This document shows positions 31,885-51,800 of a stretch of 64,000 bases of DNA, one piece after another. The stretch comes from Nematostella vectensis (Eukaryota > Cnidaria > Anthozoa > Actiniaria > Edwardsiidae), in assembly GCF_932526225.1 (NCBI RefSeq), contig NC_064037.1, forward strand, positions 10,584,203-10,648,202, written 5' to 3'. Position 1 is the stretch's first letter. The number at the start of each line of letters is the position of its first letter. A program made the translations under genes and the position numbers. Under the pieces are notes generated by a model, which did no database searches, was not told the origin of the DNA, and worked only from the letters and a program-made list of their open reading frames with translations.

Positions 31885-34800
31885 ATGGCTGTGTTTTTGC
31901 GTCCAAACAACAAGAAAGCACTTAGAAAAGACTTGAAAGGCAAACAACAGCATGCGGTCAGCGGGCGAAAGGACGATGAACTTTTCGTGTTTGGCTATGG
32001 CTGTAAACTGTTTGAGGACTTCGAGAAAGCAGAATTTATGGAACAGGGAAAGCATCTTATAGAATGGCCTGGGGATGACAGTCTTCTGATCGACAGGTCT
32101 GTCACCAAAACTATGTGTTTTGAAAAAATAAAATTAGTTTTATTGAAATGGATGGTCGTTTCTTTGACATAACCTTGATTTTGATGTCCTCCTGAGTAGA
32201 ATAGTAAAGGTTATTTTAGGTCATCGATCCAGGATTGCTGGTGGCTTTGACTAGTAATCATTTCAACGAAATCGCGGAGTTATTATTTGAAGAAGCTCCA
32301 ACTTTGCGTTGAGTTGAACTGTAATTTTTCCTTGTGGAAAAAGAATCAGGAATGTTATGGTTAAAAGGTAGGTATGATAATAGGAGAAGACGAAGGATGA
32401 AGGCATCACACCATAAAGCTACTTGTATTGTAAGTAGATAATTGTGCACAAAGGCACTAGTCTCAATTGGGGTATTTACGTTTTCTCTCCAATAATCTAA
32501 TTTGGCCTCATGTTCACTAAAAAATCGAAAAAACAAAAACAAAGGGAATTTGCTGCAATTGTAGAATCTGTTTCTTGTTCAGCTTAAAAAAATTCAGAAG
32601 TCACATAGTTAGATGTTTTGCCCTTTGTTCAGTTGAAAGAAACCTCTGTTATTTGTAATGTTCTTACGACTGGTTGCATCACGTAGGTACGATGGCAGAC
32701 TACTCTTTACAGACAAGTCTCAATTTGAGCCAAGTGGAAGGCCATCTGTGATGACAGCCGAGGAGATTGAGCTTGAGAAGCTCTGTGATGAGGAGAGATA
32801 CCTTGAACTTACAAGAGACCTGTTGGAGGATGAGATCCAGCAAGGTCTGCATTGAACTTATTTCACCCGGTGAACCTAGCCATACAACAGCAAGCCTTCT
32901 TTCATATGTTTTGATCCAATATCTTTTATCCTTTTTTTAGAGGAAGAGATGAAGAGATTTAAAGAAGCGCTCTCCTCAGATGGTGCATATAATGCTGTGG
33001 GGTTTGGCTATGGAGATCAGCAACAAGGAGAACATATTCAAGACCAAGGTCCGGCAACTCTTTTGTACACTAATCCCTCTCTCGTGTCTGTTACGTGAAG
33101 TACTGTATACACTTTAATGTGAATAGGGATGAATATACCTCCTCAAGGATAACAAATGTTGTTTAGGAGTTCTAATGGATTTTTATTCTTTGTGCTTTAT
33201 GGAGCCAATGACTACTACATACTATCTTTCATCTATCCATCAAGATCTTCATATTTCCATTCCTTGGACGTGTGTATGGTCAGGAGAACATACAATTTCA
33301 TTCATATGAAATATCGATATCAAGGAGTATTTAGCATTTATTTCCAAGAAAACAACCACAAATAAAACAAATGAAGAAATAAGAGTTCTTCTGTAAGTGC
33401 AGTCCTTTTAAGTAGAGCTTCCCAGTGATCACCTTAGAGCACTTCTCTCATTAGTTTCATTTTATGGAGCAGTGAATTTAAAATCTAATGTTTTTAGTGG
33501 GGCCAGCTAAAGCCTTTCTCATGATTAATACCATTTTGTTTTTGTAGGGAGGGCATCATCATTCGAAGACGCAAATGAGCAAACCTCCATGCAACCTCTA
33601 CCAAAGCCAGAAGCTGTAGAGAAGTTTATAGCGCCTGAGGATCTGGAAGTCCCCCCTGGAATGGAAATAGTAAGTCTCAGAAGAGCCGGAGTACCATGGC
33701 CACCACCATTTGCTGGATTTGCTACATTCTCCCTAATGACTCTTATTGCAGATGCGGGCATTTTGCGATTTCACTAAAGAGACAGTTATTCACAAAAGAC
33801 CTGTAATAATAATGGTCTTTTGAAAAGTCCAAGGTTAAGTATTGTGCTTCTTCAAGTTGAACAGTATATTGTTCTTAACTGGCTCTGTTTAAAGAGCCAG
33901 GAATTTTAAGAACCCTTAATTGATTAGCAAGTGGGGAATCACTTACGGAGCTGGTGTGGTAATGTAGGTAAGTCAAGTAACCTACAGTCAACTCTTTGAA
34001 AGATCTGCAAAGTGGATCTTGGACCAATAACTCCAGCAAAAAATATATTTCATGTTCAGCATAGCAGCTCAACAAATATCTGTCCATAGTACCTCAAGCT
34101 AGAAGGCAAAATGAGTGGGTTGAAGCATGCAGATGATATCTGTTGGCTCATTTGATTGATGTTGAATCTAATAATAAAATGTCGGAAATGCATGCTTTGA
34201 TTTAGCAGGATTGACAAGAAGATCAACCATAAGCTATCAAACTATGGCTTGTCTAATTTTGTGTTCTTTGTTTCTTTCCCCCCACATAGCCTGATACGGC
34301 AAAGATGAATGCCATTATAGAGAAGACAGCGCTGTTTGTTAGCAAGCAAGGCACTCAGATGGAAATACTAGTCAAGGCAAAGCAAGCTGGCAACCCACAG
34401 TTTGACTTCCTGAATTTTGACAACTGGCTGAATCCCTACTACAAGCATATGCTGAAGTACATCAAGGAGAAGAGATATGAACCCAAGATACAAACTCAAC
34501 CGGAGTCACCTGAACAACAAGGTTAGTACAAAAAACACAAAAGCCTCGATCAGCAAACAAACAAGAAAACATATCAATAAACACTAGCAAAGAAACAAAT
34601 CATTATGTGGAAGTACAAGAATATTTCTCAAGGAAAAAAAAAAACAAGATAAGCTAATTTACTCTTAGACCCACGAGCCAAACATTTTAGATGTGATGTA
34701 AGTACAATAAGTTCAAGATTGTCAGGTATTAGTCCAGCAGTATATAATTGTGTTTCTTTAGTTGTTGTTTATGTTTCATGATGTTATTGTTGTAGAAGAG

Positions 34801-37800
34801 GAAAGCGAGCAGGAGGACTCTGATGACGAGTATGAGCTTCACCCTCTACTGACTGCATCCCTCAAAACTACGGCATCACCCTACTCATCTGCACCCTCGT
34901 CACCTTCAACTCAGCAAGGCGACATGCTCACCCAGCCTCAGACAAATGGAGCTGATGGAGTGTTATATACTCATCCTGTGAGTTCACATGAGCAACAGCA
35001 AGCGTGGCATCATGATCAAATGGCTTATCCCTATGGTAGGTATTGCCACAATTATGTTACTGTAAAATTCTGTTACTGTACCTAACCTGCTAACCCCCTG
35101 CTAACTCAAACTTCAAGTTCCCAACCGATTGATTTTCAATCCTTTCTACGATGGTCTCTCAAACCTCTTTCTGAATCTAACAGTTTCTTGTAGTTAAGGA
35201 TTTATACAGTTTGAGGAAGCAATACAGATTTAGCCCCATAATATCATGATCATCTCATGACATGTGTTCTCCTTATATTCCAGATATGACTACAACAAGT
35301 TATGCAGTCCCACACACTTACCCGGCTCTCACGGCCTACCACCATATGCACCACCATATACAAGCACCCCCTATAATGTCTGTCGCAGACATGATACCAC
35401 CCCCTCCCCCACCACCCGGAGAAGGACCCCCTGAAGGTGAGTATGAGCTGACGCAATGTTGGACCTGACATTATACCACCCCTTGTGATCTAGTCAATAG
35501 TCAAGCAAAAAGGCCTGAATATTTTATCATGTCCTAAGTATTCTGTTGAACATTGCTGATTACTGTGATTATGAGGAATCTGTGAATTCATGAAAAATAT
35601 CAGGAAGTCCATAAGAGAAAAAGAGAGATTTTGATCCTTGCATACTGTATTTCCGGTATAAAATGCACACCTGTGTATAATCCGCATCCCAATTTTCAAG
35701 GCCTTTCTAAAAAAAAGATGGGATAAATGTTCCATTTCACATTCAAAGTGGTGATTGGAACCTCTTAGGCATAAGAAAAGCATCTGTAAGAAGCTGTTAT
35801 TCTCATCGCTGAACATTTAATTTTTACATGGATAATCAAAATGCGAGCTTGTGTTTGTTCACGGCAATTACCACTATTTTGGACAAGGTGCAAAGAAACT
35901 GGGTCGAGTAAATTCCAACATGGCAGACAACAAGAAAATCTCGAAGGAAGCATAAATAATTGCTGTTTTCTGGCGAGTTTTTTTTTTTTTCTTACAAACG
36001 CATGATGAGGAAATTAAAGATATTCTTTGTTTGGAATACCTTTTACTATGTTATTTTTAAGCGATTTTGTGACTGTTTCTCACCTACAATAGGATCGCTG
36101 CATTTTCTTATTGATTTTGGCTTTTTATCATACTGAGAACAACAGGTTCCCCGTATAACTAGCATCCCATTTTTTCAAGGTCATTTTGGGGGTAAAAAAG
36201 TGTGCATTATACGCCAGGAAATATGGTAAGTTCCAAGCGACAGAAATGCATTCTAGCTCCCATCAATCAAAAGCCTTGAACTGGTTTCATCTGCCTACAT
36301 TACATGGCTTTCAACCAAGCCATCTCACAGTTATGTGTTGACCAATCAGAAACTACAAAGTGGTTTTGAAAGTTTGGGAATTATTGGCGAGAGTTCACAG
36401 AATGCTCAAAATCACAGAGCATACAATACTGATATTTATTAAATACAAAATTGAACTTCTATTTGCAGAAGAGTGGCTTAAAGAAGGTGTTGGCTCACCC
36501 TCAAATCCAGTGACACCTCCTCCCCCTCCCCCAGCATTACCCCTCATACCTCACTTCCTCCCAGATACCCAGGTGGCTGTACCCCTAGGAGTACCCTACC
36601 CTGTCACTAGCCATGCCACCCCCACCATCATTCCCCCTCCCCCTGACCTTCAGCCCATTGTGGACAAGCTGGCTCGGTATGTCGCCAAGAATGGGCCTGA
36701 CTTTGAGAGCATCATCAAGGCTAAAGGAGATCCAAGATTTGACTTTGTTCTGCCTTGGAATGAACACCACGCCTACTACCAATTCAGGATCCGCACTTGT
36801 GCTGAAGAATTTGCAAAGGAACAAGGTAAAGATCTGCTCATGCTAGTTATTAGGATGGTAGTTACTTGTATGATATATTTTGCCTTGTATTCTCCAGACT
36901 AGTTAAATGAAATCTTGAAAGCTGTCTTGGTGCCCAAGACATTTGGATTGAGGGAGACTGCTTTCCTAACAATATGTGTTCATATTTTTTCTAGAAACCA
37001 GTGGAAGCGATCCAAAGACCAACAGTGTTCCCATAAGTTTTTCCATAAAAACAAAGGAAATTCAGAAGCCTAAGATTGAATACCGCAGCAATGTCCTGTA
37101 CAAGCAAAGCTTTGGGACTGGGGAGAGTGAAGAGGAAGATGAAAAAAGTCCCAAAGCTGAAGGAGAGAACAGTGGCGATACAACAGAGGAAGGAAGCAAC
37201 CCCCCATCTGAGCCTGCAAGCAATCAAAATGATGACAATGAAGGCAATGATGGTGAGGATGCAGTTGCTGCTGCTCAGAGAGTTGGTGAGTTGCCTTTTT
37301 TGTATCTAGCACCTGGCTTTATTAGTTTAGGCTGAGTTACAGCTATTTATGGTCAAGCCGGAGCGTTTAAGAACCAGAGGGTAAAAAAGTTTTGGATTTT
37401 TTCCCCAGCTGAGAGATTAGAGCTTCAAACCCAGACACAGGTAGACAAACAGCTGCAGCTTGAGAGGCGGCGCAAGGCATCTCTCTTCATTAGTATGCTG
37501 AAGAAGACAAACGAACCAGAGAATGGGGCCGAGGACTTCGGGTAATGGGGCTTTCTGTTTATACAAAACTTTCAGGTCACCTTACTTGAGTGACACTTAT
37601 TTTCCATGTTTAATTTCCGATACTTTGGGGATCACTAAATTTTAATGTCGGGGGAAAAATTCATGTAAAATCAGTCTACCTTAATTACTGTAGTCAGTCA
37701 AGCAATGCTAGTATATGATTTATCATTAATATATTTTCTGAGGAGCAGTTTTTATTGGTTTCAGGAGAATCTTATACTGAGTATGAATGTCTTGAATTTG

Positions 37801-38432
37801 ACATTAAAATATGTTATTTTCTTCAGTGTGGATTCACAAAGCAGCAGCTCACGAAGGAGATTCTCGGAAAGAAAACGAGAGAATGATTCCAGGTAATTAC
37901 TAGCTTGAACAAATGAAATCATGTCTGATATAGCAAGATTATTTAGTCATTTTTAAATATTAAATCTATTGTTCTTTCAGACTTGATGGAGAGCCGAAGA
38001 CGAAGAAAAGTAAATCCGAAGATGTTGCTACAAATGGCAGTGTTGGTGCACCTTCACCTGATACAATCCGGATAGCACAGGTTGATATATCTACAATATT
38101 AACAATATACTGTAGTTGAGTCAATTAATTCTGAGTAAGCAGCCAAATGCTAGAATTGCTAATTAAGTTCCTGGGATGAAACCTCAGATATTTCAAACTA
38201 TAAGTATGTTTACCGTACAATACTAAAAATTGCAAGCAAGCCATTTGCACCCTGTTGCGTTGAGGGAGTCAAGTGAAAAGGGACATAGCAGTTCATGAAG
38301 TTTAAGTCTATTTTGTCACACAAAATACCATGATTGATTGGAAAATGGAAGTGTTTTAGTTTCTGACTTGTAGTTATTTCTTTCTAGGATCTGATGGCCA
38401 AGGTTCGTGCTGCATCTCGTAACAAGAGGTAG
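31885..38432 (+). CDS. SFSWAP: splicing factor SFSWAP (suppressor of white-apricot)
   Basis: Nuclear alternative-splicing regulator. Thirteen coding exons: 31885-32096, 32687-32844, 32941-33048, 33548-33669, 34290-34521, 34796-35035, 35284-35436, 36469-36825, 36995-37285, 37409-37541, 37827-37892, 37981-38080 and 38388-38432; 2217 nt, 738 aa, in consistent phase with GT-AG sites. The N-terminal DRY/EERY domain shows [29 protein letters not shown] and [14 protein letters not shown]1 is near residues 201-250 ([28 protein letters not shown]). SURP2 is near 470-515 ([29 protein letters not shown]). A proline-rich linker precedes SURP2. The C-terminus [14 protein letters not shown] matches the family end. 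It is about 210 residues shorter than human because the RS-rich segment is almost absent. Intron 1 retention, used for autoregulation in flies, is possible but untested. Confidence 0.94.
35642..36230. mobile_element. ~590-bp TIR element in SFSWAP intron 7
   Basis: The left end ACTGTATTTCCGGTATAAAA, followed by TGCACAC, is matched by the inverted right end GTGTGCATTATACGCC and AGGAAATATGGTA. Internal parts also pair (CGCATCCCAATTTTCAAGG against a direct near-copy GCATCCCATTTTTTCAAGG). No transposase frame; non-autonomous. Lies wholly within the 35437-36468 intron. Confidence 0.7.
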
Positions 38433-38474
38433 CACATCTTGCGGAAGAGACATAAGTAACTGATGAAGCAAATA

Positions 38475-39465
38475 GCAGCCACGACATGTGCGCAATGGGA
38501 ATCCTCACCATCACCCATGCCTTCTCTTTACAAGAGGATGACACTTGTGCAAAGGGAGTCCCCACCATCACCCATGCCTTCTCTTAACTAGATGAAACAT
38601 GTACAGGGGGGAATCCCCACCATCACCCAAGCCTTCTCTTAATAAGACGATGACTATGTGCAAGGGGGAATCCCCACCATCACCTTTTCTTAATAAGGGG
38701 ATGACACATGAACAAGGGGGAATCCCCACCATCACCCATGCCTTCTCTTAATAAGAGGATGACACATGAACAAAAGGAAAATCCCCATCACCCATGCCTT
38801 CAGTAAGAGGATGAAAATGTGCATGGGGAATCCACACCATCACCCATGCATTCTATTCATAAGAGGATGAAACATGAACAAGGGGAAATCCCCATCACCC
38901 ATGCCTTCTCTTAACTAGATGACACATGTACAAGGGGGAATCCCCACCATCACCCAAGCCTTCTCTTAATAAGACGATGACTATGTGCAAGGGGAAATCC
39001 CCACCATCACCTTTTCTTAATAAGGGGATGACACATGAACAAGGGGGAATCCCCACCATCACCCATGCCTTCTCTTAATAAGAGGATGACACATGAACAA
39101 AAGGAAAATCCCCATCACCCATGCCTTCAGTAAGAGGATGAAAATGTGCATGGGGAATCCACACCATCACCCATGCATTCTATTCATAAGAGGATGAAAC
39201 ATGAACAAGGGGAAATCCCCATCACCCATGCCTTCTCTTAACTAGATGACACATGTACAAGGGGGAATCCACACCATCACCCATGCCTTCTCTACAAGAG
39301 GATGACTCATGAACAAGGGGAAATCCCCATCACCCATGCCTTCAGTAAGAGGATGACAAAGTGCATGGGGGAATCCCCACCATCACACATGCGTTCTCTT
39401 CATAAAAGGATGACACATGTACAAGGGGGAATCCCCACCATCACCCATTTGAGGACTTACGATCC
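38475..39465. repeat. ~58-bp minisatellite just downstream of SFSWAP, with kappaB-like palindromes
   Basis: Starts about 45 bp after the SFSWAP stop, so it probably lies in the 3' UTR. Units of about 45-60 bp follow the pattern GATGACACATG, ACAAGGGGGAATCCCC, ACCATCACCCATGCC, TTCTCTTAATAAGAG. A block of several units repeats with an offset of about 327 bp (for example AAGACGATGACTATG at 38644 and 38971), giving a higher-order duplication. Seven units carry the exact palindrome GGGGAATCCCC and others GGGGAAATCCCC. Confidence 0.9.
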
Positions 39466-40635
39466 TGGCATCCCCCATCTCCAAGGGAAGCAAATATAAA
39501 GGGGTGAATACCTAAAATTCCCCTTGTGCTAAAATGGTCACCACCGAAATGGAAATCACAATCACTTCAATGCCAATAGTTGTACAACTACACAATGGCT
39601 GTATAACTACACCAAGCTGTGGCATGATTTTAGAAATTTCCTTCCTATTTTTTTGTAAATATGATAAACAGAACTTGGCACATCTCGTGGGGCTGGCAGG
39701 GTTGTTGGTTTTAGAACAGCCTAGCTAGCCAGAATTAGAATGGACCAGTGTTATGGACAGTGCAAACCGCTAGACTTGTCAAGTGCAGAGCTCAGTAACA
39801 ATAAGCAAAAAGATAGGATCAAGTTCGAAATATTGCACAAATAACAAAATTTTCTTTTTTCTGAGAACTGGACAGGAAATTAACAGATTGGAAAGGCTCT
39901 GAAGCAAAAAAAAAATGTTGGGTTTCGTTATTTTCAGTTGCATGCACTTGAAACAAGCACATGTTGTTTTTAAATTTTATTCTAAATCACTTTTTGTCCT
40001 TCTTTGTGTAGAAAACAAATCCTAAACAGTATGTACAAAACATTCTTTTCAACTTTGAACCGATCTAAGTTAATCTGTGGCTCTGCTTTTTCTATATCTA
40101 CAGAGCTCTGCACTGGTCCATGTTGTGCTGATTTGGTCCTAAAATAAAGATGTAAATACCATAATATAGTTATTTTATTAAAATTTGATAAAACATTTCT
40201 CATCAGTATTTTTTATATATAAAAACATAACAATTAAAGCCTCCCCTTAAATGGCATCTCAAATTGTGAGATGTTTTATCTGTATTGATAAAAACATTAA
40301 TTGTAGTGATATCAGTCCTTTACATGTTCGTGGAGGGGTCGTCCCTCCCTCTTCCTGGCTAGCAGCACCACAGACCATGTGGCAACCTTCATTCTTTCAT
40401 AATGTGAAATTATTCAACTGTGATTTTCTCAAACTTAGGCAGTCGTCCTAGTTCCCTTGTGCATACACTGATAAAACAGAAAGATCAGGCGACAATTCTA
40501 GTTCATTTGTTTGCATCTATACAGTAGAACTAGCCTTCGTGGGACTTGCATAGGATACTTAAACTGGGAATTAGGTTTTTGTATAAAAACAGTTCTTGTA
40601 GTATGGAGGTTGTGGTTAACAAGTTGGTGTATACA
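39466..40635. other. convergent intergenic region SFSWAP / SLF1
   Basis: Unique AT-rich DNA between the 3' end of SFSWAP (plus) and the stop codon of SLF1 (minus). Both 3' UTRs probably extend into it. No gene or repeat is recognised. Confidence 0.5.
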
Positions 40636-48574
<7,939 letters not shown>

Positions 48575-48880
48575 TTTGAATGAATTCGCGCCAAGGGGTC
48601 TCCCAGGCTCCTTTGTGATGGAATGCGGACCAATCAGATAGCGGACTAAACGGTAATACACCAGGGAGGGGAGGTTAAAAATGTATAAAAAGAAAAAGCA
48701 ATTTCCTCTTGATACCACTAATTATTTTCACATATTGCTACCAAATCTAACTGGTATGAAATACAGGCCTGATATATGTTAGCCAGACTGGTAAAAACGT
48801 CATTGCGTGATAGCAAAATAATAACACTATTGAATATTTTACCCCTCCCTAGCAAGATTGAAGGTGAAAAATTTGTAAAC
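48575..48880. promoter_or_regulatory. bidirectional promoter SLF1 / Nudix-EF gene, with CCAAT box
   Basis: 306 bp lie between the divergent start codons. CCAATCAGA, a good CCAAT (NF-Y) box, is at 48630-48638, about 57 bp from the SLF1 start. No TATA box is evident. Use as a shared promoter is inferred from spacing. Confidence 0.6.
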
Positions 48881-51800
48881 ATGGCTGATTTGTGTTCATC
48901 AATCCACGTTCCGGCTTCAGCTCCTAAAAACGACGATTTCCCGGTGGTTTCTTTGCGAGTTCGACTTGTGGTGAAGAGCATCAAAGAAGAAAAAGTATTG
49001 CTGGAGAAATGTAAGCGAGATGGGGACTGGCATCTCCCCGATGTTTGTGTGAAAGAAGGCGAAATGCTCGTCACAGCAATTGATCGATGGTTCCTGTTTC
49101 ATTCTCAGCTGGTATGTGAACTCTTTGTAGTGATCAGATAAGATGTATTCCTGCTAATACATTTAAACTCTGGCTGGAAAAATCAAATTATTGAGATTTT
49201 AACATTTTGATGTTGTGCTATTGCTATTCGCATCTGAATGACATCTGAATGACAACTCAAAGAAGAATGTGTTCTACTTCTCAAAGAAGAATGTGTTCTA
49301 CCTCGCATTCTGTTCAAAACAATATGAACTCGTCTTCGACAACATTCCAATACAGATCAGTTGATGCTGAGTATTATGTCCTTACACAACTCATGAAGCG
49401 TTTATATATTAAACAGAGATATCCTCCTTGTCCTTATTCTCTACCTTGGGTCCAGTGGGGAAATTTGGATTTCCCAAAAAGTTTTTCAAAGTCTCAGACA
49501 ATAGATTGTTACAGAAATTAAGAAAGGGGACCCCGATTCTTTTTTCTTTAATTGATTTCCTTTTAGTTCTTCATTATTTTATGCAAAAATCTCTGAAAAT
49601 AGCCAGGGTACGGCCAGCTCAACCCATCCCTAGATAGGCCCATGAAATAGGCAGATCGGTGTCGACTTGAGGATCGACCAGATTTCTACCGAAAACAATG
49701 AGGCTTTTGACAAATCAACTTTGTTTTCATGGATCCAGAAAGTTTTTTTTTTTTTTGCATACTCTCAACAACAAGCAAATAACAAAAATCTTGATGTTTA
49801 AATCGTCTTTTATATTGTTGTACAACTGATTCTCTGATACAGATTATTTTGATTTTAGAACCTCAGCAGCATAAAAAACCAGGGGATCTTGACAATCCAA
49901 AGAGATTCAACAAGAAACAGAAAACTCTCTTTTGTTTTCTTGGTAACCTACCATGACAATGACAATTATTCTCTGGATGAGACCAAGAAGACTGATAACT
50001 ATGAGGTTGGTATGCCTGGTGGTCATGTGACTGGTACAAGTACCAGTGGCAAAAAAGGGCATCCTTGTGAGCTGCCTGATGGTCACATGACTGGTAAAAC
50101 AAGTAACAATGGCAAGGAAGAGCATTCATGTGAGCTGTGTAGTGGACGAAGGGAGAAGGCCAGCTTGAACTGGTTTACTTTGAGGGATATCATTGAGAGT
50201 GAACAGGAGGTTCATCATGAATACAGGCATCTGATCTACAAAGCTTTGGAAACAGGTAAAAAATAATGTTAACTACAGAAAAGGTTCATGAGCCAACATG
50301 AAAGGTTCATGAGCCAACATGTCATGAGCCAACAAAAGAAAACAACAATTAACATCATCACTGAGTAAATACTCAATTTCAACAAAAAGACAAACCAATA
50401 GGGGGCCCATCACTCTCAGTTTTATGTCATGGGATAAACATGGAAGAATCTGGAAAATAAAGAACTAACCAAACTTTTTATGAAGATTTTAACAAATAAT
50501 TGCATTTTAGACATTCTTATTAAGTATTGACCCCTTATGCACAAGCCTGTCTAATCAATTTTTTTTATTCAGCCACCTTCACCCCCTTTATTTTTGTAGC
50601 CTTAAAAGGCTACTAAGTTACATCGGCTCGGCCAAAATATGGAACTGCCCTGTGTTGGTTGAAGGGGAATTGTAGCCCCTTTATTGTAAAGTTGTTGGAA
50701 TAATATGGAAATGATTCTAGAAAAAAAAAGTTCTCCATTTCTGAATCCTGGATTTTCTCCCCTTCTTCCCCTTAACCCCTTCCTCTTCCAGTTGAACTTT
50801 GTCAATTCAGTTGCCACTTACTAATCTTAGTATATGAATATACAGAGCCACAAACAATCCCTCTGGGTTTTCTTGAAGAAGTGATGCCAGAGAAAACCAA
50901 CCGAAAACCTCCAGAAAAACAGCCTGCTCCCATTCATCAGCGACTGACTTCAGTTATCAGAAAGAATCCTTTGTCTTTAGAGCATTGTGAGCGCAAGCCT
51001 CGCTCTTCTACAACATTGATGGCTATTTCTGAGGAGACAATGAAAAACCACCAAGAGAATGAAATCCTATCTAGTGTAGAAGAGAGCTCTTATCGCAAGC
51101 TAGTTGATGCTGCACATTTTGGTAAACTTGGTGAGTTTACTTGTACCTCAAAATCTCACTTGCGTCAATTTTTGTAAGCAGCTCAGCATCCAACCACATT
51201 GCTAGGACACGCCCTTGAACACCGCCTCCCTCCCTCATTGTAGTCAAAATTGAGTCTGTTCTTATTAAAGAATCAAAATAAACAGATACAAAATATCTAT
51301 AGGTGCAAAATATCTGTATGTGCAAACGGACACTCATATGGCAACATGTAGTATATAGCATCTGCATCAAAATACAATTTGCAAGGTGCTAGCCCCACAC
51401 ACTGCATAGCTAAATTTGTGTGAATAGACCAAACACAGCTGTGATTGGCTTGGGAGACCACAAGATAATCATTCAAATCGTTCACAACATTGCATCTCAT
51501 AGTATCCTGGCAATGCTAAGTGGCTGAGCAAGGCTGAGTGGCACAAACTTAACCTATGTTTTTCTCCCAAAAAGGCATTGAATTATGTAGCAATTTAAAG
51601 GATGGCACTCCTAATTCAGAAGCAAGTCTTGTTTCATTACAGAGCAAGAGTTTATCAGAAAAGTGTTCCACAAGTATGTCAGTCCTGATGCGTCAGGCTT
51701 AAATTGTGAGCAGTTTACTTCACTGATGTCAGAACTTGGTATAGCACCTCAAAAGGCTACCGACTTCTTCAGGTACAGTTATAACTCCAGATTGTGTTGC

